NCBI RefSeq assembly: GCF_023983475.1
Contig: NZ_CP092713.1
Location: forward strand, 682,001 to 746,000
Length of the DNA stretch: 64,000 nt
Source of the DNA: Aliivibrio fischeri ATCC 7744 = JCM 18803 = DSM 507
Lineage (GTDB): Bacteria > Pseudomonadota > Gammaproteobacteria > Enterobacterales > Vibrionaceae
Direction: 5' to 3'
Shown here: one piece after another, positions 38,841 to 47,867 of the stretch
How positions within the stretch are numbered: position 1 is the stretch's first letter
How the letters are laid out: the number at the start of each line of letters is the position of its first letter
Notes under the pieces: model-generated
Database searches by the model: none
What the model saw: only the letters and a program-made list of their open reading frames with translations
What the model was told of the DNA's origin: nothing
Made by a program: the position numbers and the translations under genes

Positions 38841-40675
38841 TCAGTTGGGTGCTAATTCATAATTGCCAACAGGATCGCATGTAATACTTGCAGGTCCAGA
38901 TGCCTGAAGAATATTCTTCCTTGCACCACCTAATGATACCGCGATACGAGAATAATCTTGCTCTAGATCTGGATACTCAATTGCTAGCCACTTAGGAAAG
39001 GTTTGTGTTTGAATTAGGTTAAGCGTTTTTCCGTGAGCCGTAATTGTTCCACTAGCAAGCACTTTAACCATTGGTAATTCAGCTCCTCCACCAGTAAGAG
39101 CGACAGCAAGTGCGTTATTGGGGCTGCTTTAACAAAGCTTGGTGAAATATTATTTAAAATTTCCTGCATACAAGATTTTAAAGAGTTAGAAAAAGCTTCA
39201 ACTTGAGGCAAATCCATAAACTCCTCTAAGGTAACTTCAACGACATCCCCATTAAAAAGAGTGGCTGAGATAAAACCATCTTTAAATAGTGATTCTTTAT
39301 AATCTCTTAAATGTAAGTTTAATGCACCAAATGTATTAAGATATAAAGGGTTATCCTGTCGAATATTGGCTTTGCTTAGAATTACTCCTTGAAGCAGTTT
39401 ATCTAGATGGTTTCCAGCCTCAGTAATCCCTCGATTCGAGTCTTTTATTTCTAAAGCAGCACTTTTTTTTGATTTTTCGTCATATTTCATACGATACAAA
39501 CTGAAGTCACTGGTGCCAGCACCGATATCAATTACCATAACTAAAGAGTCCACATCCTCCTCCCAAGAGATAAGTGAGCCTGCCACTCCTAGGGGTTCGG
39601 TAATGTCTTCACGGATAAAATTGAAATGGAACTTATTTTTTCTTATTTGGCGGATTGCGTTAAGAAAATCAGATAGTTCAACCCCTGAAGAGAATTGAGC
39701 GTCAAATGTATCTGCTAGTATTTGTGCTTCACCAAGTAATTGCTTTAATTTAGCAACGACTTGTACATGTTTCATTTTATCGAAACACGGCATTGCAAAT
39801 CGGCGTAAAACGTTTTTTTCTATACCTTGAAGAGAGGTTGCTTGGTTCATTGTCCAAGTAAAATAACTAAGATAAGCAAGAACCATGTCTTCGTAAGTAA
39901 TGGCTGAGTTTGTAGGATTAAATTGTTTTCCTACTGTTGCAGACAGTCCTTCCTCGGATAGGTAGCGCTTGATGTTATCAAGTCGTTGCCTGTGAGCTTC
40001 TGGTGGTTGAATATGAGACATTTGTACGGCAGATTGTCCAAACCAAATTTTGCCAATATCATCAATGAAAACTGATGAAACAAGCATATTTTCGCTAATT
40101 TCTTCTTGGTCACCAGGTATCCCTAATGAAATGACCTCAATATCTTCTATAAATTCATCATCAATTTCTTCTGAAATCAGTGTTGCTTTAGACATAGCAG
40201 TGCCAAAATCTAAGCAGACACGACAATTGTTTTTCGGTGGTGGCAACAACATGGTGCTTGTATTTAGTTGAGTGAAATGGATAGGTGATTCATTATTTTC
40301 AGCTTCAGCTTCAGCTTCAGCTTCAGCTTCAGTTTCATTAAGCTCAGTTTGTTTAATGTTCTCTATCTTCTTTATCTTCTCCTTAATTGGCTCTTTTGAT
40401 TCTTCTTCCTCATTAGGTTCTTGGTTTAAATTAGAAAGGTGCGAATCATCACTCTGTATTTCTTCTATTATTACGTTGGGTGCTATATTTATCTTAGTTT
40501 CATTAACTGTTACTGGAATATTATCCACTGCTTCCAAGTTATTAAGAGCATGTATTAAAGCGCGGTGTTCTCTTTCTGTCAGCTCTCCAGGTAGAATGTA
40601 TCCACCGCCTTGCGCTGGTTTGAAACGCTCTAGTAGGTTTTGAAGCAATATTTGTGATTCTAATTTATTCGTCAT
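38841..40675 (-). pseudogene. Hsp70/actin-fold ATPase of the BREX insert, with a 1-nt frameshift
   Basis: About 611 residues if restored. An acidic low-complexity linker (about 85-145, with an AE repeat) precedes an Hsp70-type ATPase: phosphate-1 CLDFGTAMSK (near 153) and phosphate-2 VIDIGAGTSDFSLYR (near 381). The adenosine motif TGGGAELP appears only after a frame change. The first frame reads FVKAAP then nonsense; the second resumes NNALAVALTGGGAELPMVKV. One base is missing in the TT/GGGG run at 39118-39123. It overlaps the helical-repeat gene by 11 nt, suggesting a chaperone-like pair. No substrate-binding domain of DnaK type is seen. Confidence 0.8.
40299..40332 (-). repeat. Hexanucleotide tandem repeat in the Hsp70-like gene
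   Basis: About five and a half copies of TCAGCT (coding strand GCTGAA-type, Ala-Glu) encode an (AE)n tract in the linker. Changes in copy number would lengthen or shorten the linker without shifting the frame. Confidence 0.85.
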
Positions 40676-42128
40676 CTTGATTCTCTACTGCCTCTACCCA
40701 TGGTTTTACGAGTGTTTTTATTTTTCCACCGAATTCTTTTTGAATACCATCCCTTACGACTCTAACTTTGCGTATTCCATATTGATGGCCGCCTAACATT
40801 TCGTGTTGCAATGGGTTGTATTCTAAAATTTGCCCAAGGTTATCGGTATGAGTAAGTTTTCGCATTCGTGCTAATTGGCGGGCAATTCGAGACATATCTC
40901 CGAAGCCGCTTGATGCCTTTTTAACTGTGGAAGCAAGTGGAGGATCTGAAATCTCTAAGAATGGAACAACCGCTCGTTCAAGCTTCTCCATTGTATTTTG
41001 ACTGGTTTCAACTTGAATAAGTAATGAGCCAATTTGTTGATCTTCTGAATTACCAACAGCGTGTACAGGCTCTCTAGTTGATACTTCTTGCTTACCGCCG
41101 TTCAACCACCATTCTTTAACTTGAGGATCTAACTCTTGGCTAGAACTAAAGTGCCGTTTAAGTGCAGGGATAACTTGTGCTTTAGAGTAATAAGCTTTTG
41201 CTAGTTGTTTCATTATATTGCTATCAGTTCTATTCTGGCGAGCAAGAACAAGAGCCGCTTCTTTTAAATTAGTTTTAATTCGTGGGAGATATTCAGATTC
41301 TTTGTTTATTTCACTCCAGACACCACTACTAAGAACGTTTCGAGATACCTCTAATACTTGATAAGTTTCAGCTAATAGTGCATTCGAGAATCTAAGCTCA
41401 ATTGTACGAATAAGGATTGCTAAAGCATCATCAACAATATCTATCATTACGGATGATTCTACAGAAGGGGATGACTGCATCAGAATAGCATGTAACCAAC
41501 TAGCTAAAGATTTACCTGTATTTTCACCAACATCACCATTCCAATCTTTGATTATCTCACTCCAAGCGCGAGTAATACGCCTAGCTCTCTTCATTCTTGT
41601 ATCAACAGAATCAATAACGGATAAATAGGTAAATGACTCTTTACCTAGGTTTAAAAGGTCATTTAAATTTTGGCAATGTACAAGCGCATTTTGAATTAGC
41701 GTTCTTCGTGCATTTTCGGCAGTATCAGCTAAAACAGCTTGTCTTAAGCAATAGTCCATTACCCAAGGCTCTTTTACATGACTGATTGATTGGGCTGCAT
41801 AATGCTTTTCGTCACCATCAGCTAGCATTTCAAAGTCACAAGGCTCATCATTAAATAGTTGAGGAAGGTAAGCGTAAACCTCGCTTTGTCTGCTGCGAGC
41901 GACGGCAGCAAGACGACCAAGGGATGCCGCAGTTTTTAATCTTAGTGGGCTTAAAGGATCATCATCATCTGTGGCAAAATCGATAATAACATCAAGAACT
42001 CGATGTAAGTTATTGCCTTTAATAATTCCCTGGATTGACTGATTTGCCATACAGTCAGTTAAAATAGCATTAACACCCTCTAAAGAATCTTGGGATTCTA
42101 TTTGAGACAATATCGCTTCACTACTCAA
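40665..42128 (-). CDS. All-helical repeat protein paired with the Hsp70-like ATPase
   Basis: A protein of 487 residues, predicted almost wholly alpha-helical in a HEAT/armadillo-like style for the first 330 residues. A distinct C-terminal region (about 390-487) carries many basic residues (ARQLARMRKLTH, RKVRVVRDGIQ). No named family recognised. The start is TTG with AAGGTA 7 nt upstream. The stop overlaps the start of the Hsp70-like gene, so the two are coupled. An armadillo-like partner of an Hsp70 suggests a nucleotide-exchange or adaptor role; that is inference by analogy only. Confidence 0.7.
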   Translation of the reverse strand: MSSEAILSQIESQDSLEGVNAILTDCMANQSIQGIIKGNNLHRVLDVIIDFATDDDDPLSPLRLKTAASLGRLAAVARSRQSEVYAYLPQLFNDEPCDFEMLADGDEKHYAAQSISHVKEPWVMDYCLRQAVLADTAENARRTLIQNALVHCQNLNDLLNLGKESFTYLSVIDSVDTRMKRARRITRAWSEIIKDWNGDVGENTGKSLASWLHAILMQSSPSVESSVMIDIVDDALAILIRTIELRFSNALLAETYQVLEVSRNVLSSGVWSEINKESEYLPRIKTNLKEAALVLARQNRTDSNIMKQLAKAYYSKAQVIPALKRHFSSSQELDPQVKEWWLNGGKQEVSTREPVHAVGNSEDQQIGSLLIQVETSQNTMEKLERAVVPFLEISDPPLASTVKKASSGFGDMSRIARQLARMRKLTHTDNLGQILEYNPLQHEMLGGHQYGIRKVRVVRDGIQKEFGGKIKTLVKPWVEAVENQDDE

Positions 42129-42197
42129 TGTAAGTACCTTAAATGTAAATAGAGTGGGTTAGTATATGATTTTAAATAGTTAATATATTACGCTTAA

Positions 42198-43427
42198 TCA
42201 AATAGCACAGCACTTTTTATATTTTTTACCAGAGCCGCAAGTGCATGGTTCATTTCTACCAATCGTGTTACTTGATAGAATAGGTGAATGAGATTTATTT
42301 GATATGTTTGTAATATTGCCTTGTTGAAATTGCTTTTGTAGAACTGATTTTGTTTCTTTTGCTAGAGCAGGATCTTGAAGCTCTAATTGCCCTAAAACGT
42401 CATATGATTTTTTAAAATCTTGTTTGAATATTGTACCTTTAAATAAAGCTGTGGCATAAAATTGTAGTGCTTGGCTTGACTCTTTATTGACGGCTGTCAG
42501 TAAAGCTTCTTTGGCTAAGATTATATTTGGTTGTACTTCTTGAAATAATGGGTTACTGCCACAAAACATGTTATAAAAATTTAGCAATAAGATATCAGTG
42601 AACTCATCTTTATATTCCTGGTACATAGCATAATAATGATTAGCTGTTTGAAGTATATTTCGCCTGGTGAATATTGATGCAGAACTTAAATTACTTAAAT
42701 ATTCTATCTCCCCTTCTTTGATTTTAGACTCTGCAATTGAGTAAAGTTCATCGAAATGGTTATCGATAAGTGCAGGTTCATGTAAAAAGCATAGATAAAT
42801 TTTAAGCAAAGAATCATCATTATTTGTAAGGTATTGTTTCATTAAAGCAACGGCTGATTCAAGAAAGAAAGGGTTTCCTAATGAGTCAATTTCTCCCGTA
42901 ATAGGATTTCTGTCACCATGGTGCTTTTCATACCAATAATAAGCTACGCTTGCTAATTGTGGGCTTGTTAAATTTTCTTCAATATAAATTTGTTGGATGG
43001 CTTTTTGTAAATCACATGAATCTAAAGGGCTTTTCTTATAATTAGCAAGCTGTCCGCCGATAGATAAGAAATAGACACAAAGTAATGTTTCGAATTGGTC
43101 GAAGGCTGCAATATGTTCTTTTTCATTAGTTGCTGCTTGCATTGGTGAAAAGTGCAAGCTTTGGTTACATAGAATCCGAATTTCATGACATAGGGAAGTA
43201 ATCTCATCGGAAAATAACTTACTAGACTGCATTACCTGAATATTATCGTGTAAGTTTGAACTTGTTGGAAGTTGATATTCATCAAGTGCATTAAAAACTA
43301 ATGCTTCTAAGGCTTTTCTTACAAAGTGTATTTCAGAACCTTGATATAAACTTCGAGCCTCAAAAGCTTGTTCGTAATTTTTACCCACAGCACTATCAAT
43401 TTTATGGGCTAGTTCTATATCATTCAT
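42198..43427 (-). CDS. DUF4145-like/helical-repeat protein with C-terminal SEC-C zinc motif
   Basis: A protein of 409 residues. The N-terminus (about 1-115) resembles DUF4145/HEPN-like helical domains (SEIHFVRKALEALVF, then EIRILCNQSLHF). The middle is a TPR/Sel1-like helical repeat region, and the last 20 residues are a SEC-C zinc finger (GRNEPCTCGSGKKYKKCC). SEC-C modules are found on SecA and on many defence or nucleic-acid-linked proteins. First gene of the block after the pglX terminator; 69 nt separate it from the helical-repeat gene. Function unknown. The DUF4145 match is by eye and tentative. Confidence 0.7.
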   Translation of the reverse strand: MNDIELAHKIDSAVGKNYEQAFEARSLYQGSEIHFVRKALEALVFNALDEYQLPTSSNLHDNIQVMQSSKLFSDEITSLCHEIRILCNQSLHFSPMQAATNEKEHIAAFDQFETLLCVYFLSIGGQLANYKKSPLDSCDLQKAIQQIYIEENLTSPQLASVAYYWYEKHHGDRNPITGEIDSLGNPFFLESAVALMKQYLTNNDDSLLKIYLCFLHEPALIDNHFDELYSIAESKIKEGEIEYLSNLSSASIFTRRNILQTANHYYAMYQEYKDEFTDILLLNFYNMFCGSNPLFQEVQPNIILAKEALLTAVNKESSQALQFYATALFKGTIFKQDFKKSYDVLGQLELQDPALAKETKSVLQKQFQQGNITNISNKSHSPILSSNTIGRNEPCTCGSGKKYKKCCAI

Positions 43428-43448
43428 TTTTTAACCATTACATGAATA

Positions 43449-43477
43449 AATAAAAAAGCACAGCCCGAAGGCTGTGC
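43449..43477 (-). terminator. Intrinsic terminator directly after pglX
   Basis: Read on the minus strand, GCACAGCC, loop TTCG, GGCTGTGC (43477 down to 43458) is followed by six T residues. It is an 8-bp GC-rich stem with the extra-stable UUCG loop, placed 26 nt after the pglX stop. It should end most brxABC-pglX transcripts, so the next genes depend on read-through or an internal promoter. Confidence 0.88.
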
Positions 43478-43503
43478 ATATCCAATACTAATTAAATCAG
43501 TAA

Positions 43504-46500
43504 CTACTTAATCTTCTCTGGCACTTTGCCGTGAATTGCTTTCACATCAGCGAGTAGGTTGCCGAATTTGCCGTAGTTCACCTTAACGCCATCATCGAGG
43601 TCGATGCTGGTCTTCATTTCAGCAAGGTGCTTCAACTCTTCATCGAACTTAACAAGCTCTGCTTGTTTCTTATCGATGGTTTTCAGTTCCTTGTCAATCG
43701 CACGTAGTTCTGCGCCCGTTGCCGTTGCTTTTGAATCGTTAAGAATGTTCTTACGGCTTTCAAGTTTACCCATAAGCGACGTGACGTATTCGGTACGCAT
43801 GCGTGACAGCGTGCCTTCGTTATAACGGTGCAAATAAACCAAACATTCGAACGCTTTCTCTTTACCTGAGCTAAATAGCCAGTAAATAGGGCGCTTCTTG
43901 TACGTCTTTAAATGGTCTTTAAAGAACTGTGTTGAGAAATAACGACGAATCGTATCAATAGATTTCTCACCTTTCTTAGCCTTAATTGCATCCAAGCACA
44001 GGCTTTCTGCCACAAAGTCTAAGTTTTCTTGAAGGTGCTCTTCGCCCCAAACCGTTTTCACAAATTCACGGAAGCGGGTAGTGGCATCATCATCAAACAA
44101 CCATTCTTCATCAGCTAATGGTACGATACCATCATCATCAGCAGGGAAGGTGTTATATGCGCCTTCTGCTACAAGTTCTTTGAAGCCGTTGTTTCCTGAA
44201 TGAGCGTAGACTAAGCCTTCACGATCTAGGGAGTAGCGACCCATTATGCAGCCTAAGGAGTAACTTAATATATCTTTGAAAGTATCAGACTTCTGTTTAG
44301 CTATTGCATTACAACTTGTTGTCGAATATCGAAAGTTTGGGTTAGATTTTAATGAAGGAACATATTTTTCACTCGATAATTGACATTCAAAACCATATAT
44401 CTCCGATAATATTTTGTCAATATTTTGCTCGTTGTCTTTCATTCTTCTAATATAGCTTTCAACTATATTAAGGTAGTTATTATATTGGTGAGACAATTCA
44501 TGGTTGTCTATTTTTTCAAGTAAATATGGCTTACTAAAATTCCAAGATATTTCATAACTGTCCCAATCGATTCTAGATATTTCTACACAGTCTTTTGCTA
44601 ATTTTGGAATATCGGATTGCTCGATTGAATCTTCGTAAGGAATTTGGATGATATCTCCAACTTTGTAATCTAAAGTAGGCGCAAGTACGGACAAATACTG
44701 AGAAGATAGTTCGCTATTTAGCAAACCTAGAATCGTATATGGATGACTTGTAAACCCTTTAGCTCCTTTGGAATCAAACAGGAAGCCTTTCTCGCTGTAA
44801 CGGATAGAAAATCCGCCAGAGCTTAACGCTGACCATGTTAAACCTTCTTTAAATGCAAATTCACCATTATAATTGTGAGAACGTAGTCTACCAGTTTTTG
44901 TATCAAAATTATTTTTGATATTTTTACCTGCATTTTCATATTCAACTACGTACTCATTGTTTCCATACCATTTCCTATAGTTCCCTCCCTTATTGTATGG
45001 AAACCATTTCCCTCCGTTCAGAGAATCTAGCTCAGATTCGCAATCATATTTTATATCAGACTGAGATACTTCATACCAACGACGTAAGAATCGATCATTA
45101 TCTGCGGTTGCCATACCTTCTCTAGTTACTAATTTTTCAGATAATTTAGGTTTGCTAAAAGAGTTAAAGATGGAGTCGTGGATCCAGTAACCGATAAGAT
45201 TTCCTGGTATTTTTTTGAAATCATCAGGTTTCGCTTCAAAAAACCAGCCGCAGTCTTTATTAGAAATAGCTTCTATTGTCTTAGGTGCTTGATTTTCATG
45301 TCCTTTAAAGTCAGACAGTCGAATATAAGAGCCTTGATAATTCGGTGTATATGACTTACTAATTGTGAATGTACAAACTGGTATACATGCGGGAGCAAAG
45401 GCATTGTATTCAAGTTGGATTAATCCATTTATGGTATGGTCATTTACTAGCTTATTTCTTAGTTTTTCGTAAGAACTAATAAACATCCAGACGTATGGAG
45501 TGACCATACCAACTTCAGCATTAGGTTTTCCGTATTCTAGACATTTTTCAACATAGATAGCAAAAAGATCGGATTTTGAGTTTGGGTAGGATTTCTTAGC
45601 AAAGTCTTTCAAAGCCGCATTCATGCCTTTTGAACCCATATATGGTGGGTTTGCAACGGCTACGTCGTATTTATTGGCTAATGTAATGGCTTGTTCCACA
45701 ATAGGTATTAGTGCTTGTGCTGCTTCTTTTGCCGTTGGCTCACTGCCTTGTGCTTTATCAGTTAGTTTTTCTTGTAATGCAGTTAGAGATTCAAGATGTT
45801 GGCTATCAACATCAATCAATGACCCTAAGTTTTTCGCATCAATAAACTGCTCTTTCAGGTAGCGCAGTAAATCAAGGTAAACCTTGTTTTCTGCTGATGC
45901 TTCAACTAATTCTAGTTGCGGCTCTGCAAACAAGTCATCCATAGAGCCTGCTTGTTTGTTACCGTCAAGATCCAAATCTGCCCACAACTGGTTGATATTC
46001 AAGTTTTCAGTCGATTGAATCGAGTGGATGTTTAACTTGATGTCACGAGAGAAAATGCGCTTATCATCTTCACGCGCTTTCATCATCACTGCAAAGGCTG
46101 CCATTTGCGCTGCGCGATCATCAATGTCCAAACCATAAATGTTCTTAGTAAGGATTAGTTCTGGAATTTCACGTGAGCGGTAGCCGCGTTCTAGGTAGAT
46201 TTCACGCAACACTTCATAAACTTCCACCAAGATGTGGCCTGAACCACAAGCGGGGTCAAGCACTTTTATCTCTTCTGGATCAATACTGGTTGGCGTAATG
46301 GCTTTTAGTTGCTCAATAACATCATCACTTTGCTCGGCAGGGGTGATGTAATACTCCATCTTCTCTTTTAATTCAGAGTCAGGGTAGGTAGCAAGCCATT
46401 GGCGACCTAGCGAGTTTTGCACTAGGTATTTAACAATCCAGTTAGGGGTAAATAGCTGAGTTGCCGCAGGAATATCTTCGCGCTTAACCACTTTACCAAT

Positions 46501-47211
46501 AACCGCATCTTTGTGCTCAGAGATGTAGAACTGGTATAGCCAACCAATGACCTCAATCTCTCGCCAATTATCTTCAGGAATATCGTTGATTAAGTCTTTC
46601 AAAATTGAATCGGTTTTTGTCAGGTTATCTGGCAGGAGTAGCTCGGTTGCATCATCCAGTTTTTCAAACATGAAAGACATGGCTTCGCTTAGTTGATGAC
46701 ATTGACCTAAAAGAATTGCGCGGTAAAGCTCTTCTTCTTTGTTGCCATCTAGCACCATATCAATGATGCTTTCTTTGTTTAAGTTTAGGTCGTCGGCTAT
46801 GTCTGCCGCTGAGCCTAAAATCTCAAAGCCTTCACCAAATTGTGCGCCTTCGCTTTTGCTTAATACACGGAAACCATGATCAAGGTATTCATTCACTTCC
46901 ATATAACGGATAGCCGTTAAACGGTTGAACCACGTAAAGGCCGTTTCGTTAATGAATTGGTTAAAACCATCTTTTAATACGAACTTACCGTTGTTCGTGC
47001 CTAGCGCTTCGATACGTTTAACGAGTTGGGCACGTTGTTGGCCTTGCTGACGAGTAAAGACACGACCTTCAATGACGGCGCTGTCGCCATCAATGGTCAT
47101 TTCTGCAATGCGATCAGCGTATAAGCCAAGAAATGCTGCTCGTTTCGTTACGGCTTCCATAAAGGTGATACGTGCCTTAGGTGCATAGGATTTTAGTTTA
47201 TTGGTGTTCAT
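43504..47211 (-). CDS. pglX: PglX, BREX adenine-specific DNA methyltransferase
   Basis: A protein of 1235 residues, typical of type I PglX. It contains the class I methyltransferase motif I VLDPACGSGHILVEVYEV (near 317-334) and the catalytic motif IV NPPY (near 520) for N6-adenine methylation, followed by a target-recognition region (about 600-900). It methylates one strand of a non-palindromic site to mark host DNA; the site cannot be read from sequence. The C-terminal part is lysine-rich and helical. It lies 10 nt after an unknown gene and 26 nt before a terminator. Frame intact. Confidence 0.96.
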   Translation of the reverse strand: MNTNKLKSYAPKARITFMEAVTKRAAFLGLYADRIAEMTIDGDSAVIEGRVFTRQQGQQRAQLVKRIEALGTNNGKFVLKDGFNQFINETAFTWFNRLTAIRYMEVNEYLDHGFRVLSKSEGAQFGEGFEILGSAADIADDLNLNKESIIDMVLDGNKEEELYRAILLGQCHQLSEAMSFMFEKLDDATELLLPDNLTKTDSILKDLINDIPEDNWREIEVIGWLYQFYISEHKDAVIGKVVKREDIPAATQLFTPNWIVKYLVQNSLGRQWLATYPDSELKEKMEYYITPAEQSDDVIEQLKAITPTSIDPEEIKVLDPACGSGHILVEVYEVLREIYLERGYRSREIPELILTKNIYGLDIDDRAAQMAAFAVMMKAREDDKRIFSRDIKLNIHSIQSTENLNINQLWADLDLDGNKQAGSMDDLFAEPQLELVEASAENKVYLDLLRYLKEQFIDAKNLGSLIDVDSQHLESLTALQEKLTDKAQGSEPTAKEAAQALIPIVEQAITLANKYDVAVANPPYMGSKGMNAALKDFAKKSYPNSKSDLFAIYVEKCLEYGKPNAEVGMVTPYVWMFISSYEKLRNKLVNDHTINGLIQLEYNAFAPACIPVCTFTISKSYTPNYQGSYIRLSDFKGHENQAPKTIEAISNKDCGWFFEAKPDDFKKIPGNLIGYWIHDSIFNSFSKPKLSEKLVTREGMATADNDRFLRRWYEVSQSDIKYDCESELDSLNGGKWFPYNKGGNYRKWYGNNEYVVEYENAGKNIKNNFDTKTGRLRSHNYNGEFAFKEGLTWSALSSGGFSIRYSEKGFLFDSKGAKGFTSHPYTILGLLNSELSSQYLSVLAPTLDYKVGDIIQIPYEDSIEQSDIPKLAKDCVEISRIDWDSYEISWNFSKPYLLEKIDNHELSHQYNNYLNIVESYIRRMKDNEQNIDKILSEIYGFECQLSSEKYVPSLKSNPNFRYSTTSCNAIAKQKSDTFKDILSYSLGCIMGRYSLDREGLVYAHSGNNGFKELVAEGAYNTFPADDDGIVPLADEEWLFDDDATTRFREFVKTVWGEEHLQENLDFVAESLCLDAIKAKKGEKSIDTIRRYFSTQFFKDHLKTYKKRPIYWLFSSGKEKAFECLVYLHRYNEGTLSRMRTEYVTSLMGKLESRKNILNDSKATATGAELRAIDKELKTIDKKQAELVKFDEELKHLAEMKTSIDLDDGVKVNYGKFGNLLADVKAIHGKVPEKIK

Positions 47212-47220
47212 ATATTATCG

Positions 47221-47814
47221 TTACGCCTTGATGGTCGAATTTAGTTCTTTGACAACGCTTTGAATAGCTCTTGAATCAATATCTGATACTTTGAGAGACC
47301 AACATAAAGAATGGCCAGGAGACGATGAGCGTTTGTAGTAGTTATTTAGGTCAGTCAGTTGAATTTTCTCGCATGGGCTATACATGTCATATGCTAGCCA
47401 TTGCAACTTAGGTAAGTTTATCAATAACTCATGGGGTGTCTGCACTAAATTCTTAATATTTGTGAACACCTCAACTGATGATTTTAATGGTTCTTTAGAG
47501 AATAACTCTGTTACAACCATCAAACCATGTTTGTTTTTACACAAAAGGGCAGGGGTTTCGTCAATGAAAAACTTAGTTCCTTGTTTCCTCATGCTTTCGG
47601 CATAAGATTCAGCATCTTCTAATTTTGTTTTTAAACGTTTGCCTGAACGAGATACAAGTTGTGTATAGCCGCTCCAATCAGCCCACTCGTTGCGGCGTTC
47701 ATAAACGTGATACAGTTTACACACGCTCAAGCTTTCAATTGGTGTTTGTTCAAATAATTCTCTTTTTGTATCCGTTAACAGCATACCTGTCTCACTAAAA
47801 ATTAAATACCACAC
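47221..47814 (-). CDS. Unknown protein encoded between brxC and pglX
   Basis: A protein of up to 197 residues with no signal peptide or membrane segment and no recognised motif; features include a conserved-looking DWSGYTQLVSRSGKRLK stretch and three scattered cysteines. The start is GTG at 47814; an ATG at 47784 (MLLTDTKRELF) is an alternative. It is packed tightly between brxC (53 nt) and pglX (10 nt), so it is co-transcribed with BREX core genes. The standard six-gene type I locus has no gene here. It may be an accessory or regulatory factor for PglX; function unknown. Confidence 0.72.
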   Translation of the reverse strand: MWYLIFSETGMLLTDTKRELFEQTPIESLSVCKLYHVYERRNEWADWSGYTQLVSRSGKRLKTKLEDAESYAESMRKQGTKFFIDETPALLCKNKHGLMVVTELFSKEPLKSSVEVFTNIKNLVQTPHELLINLPKLQWLAYDMYSPCEKIQLTDLNNYYKRSSSPGHSLCWSLKVSDIDSRAIQSVVKELNSTIKA

Positions 47815-47867
47815 ATTTGTGATAGCAGTAGTTACTCGTCACCACGAGTTGTGGTGACGGAATTGAA

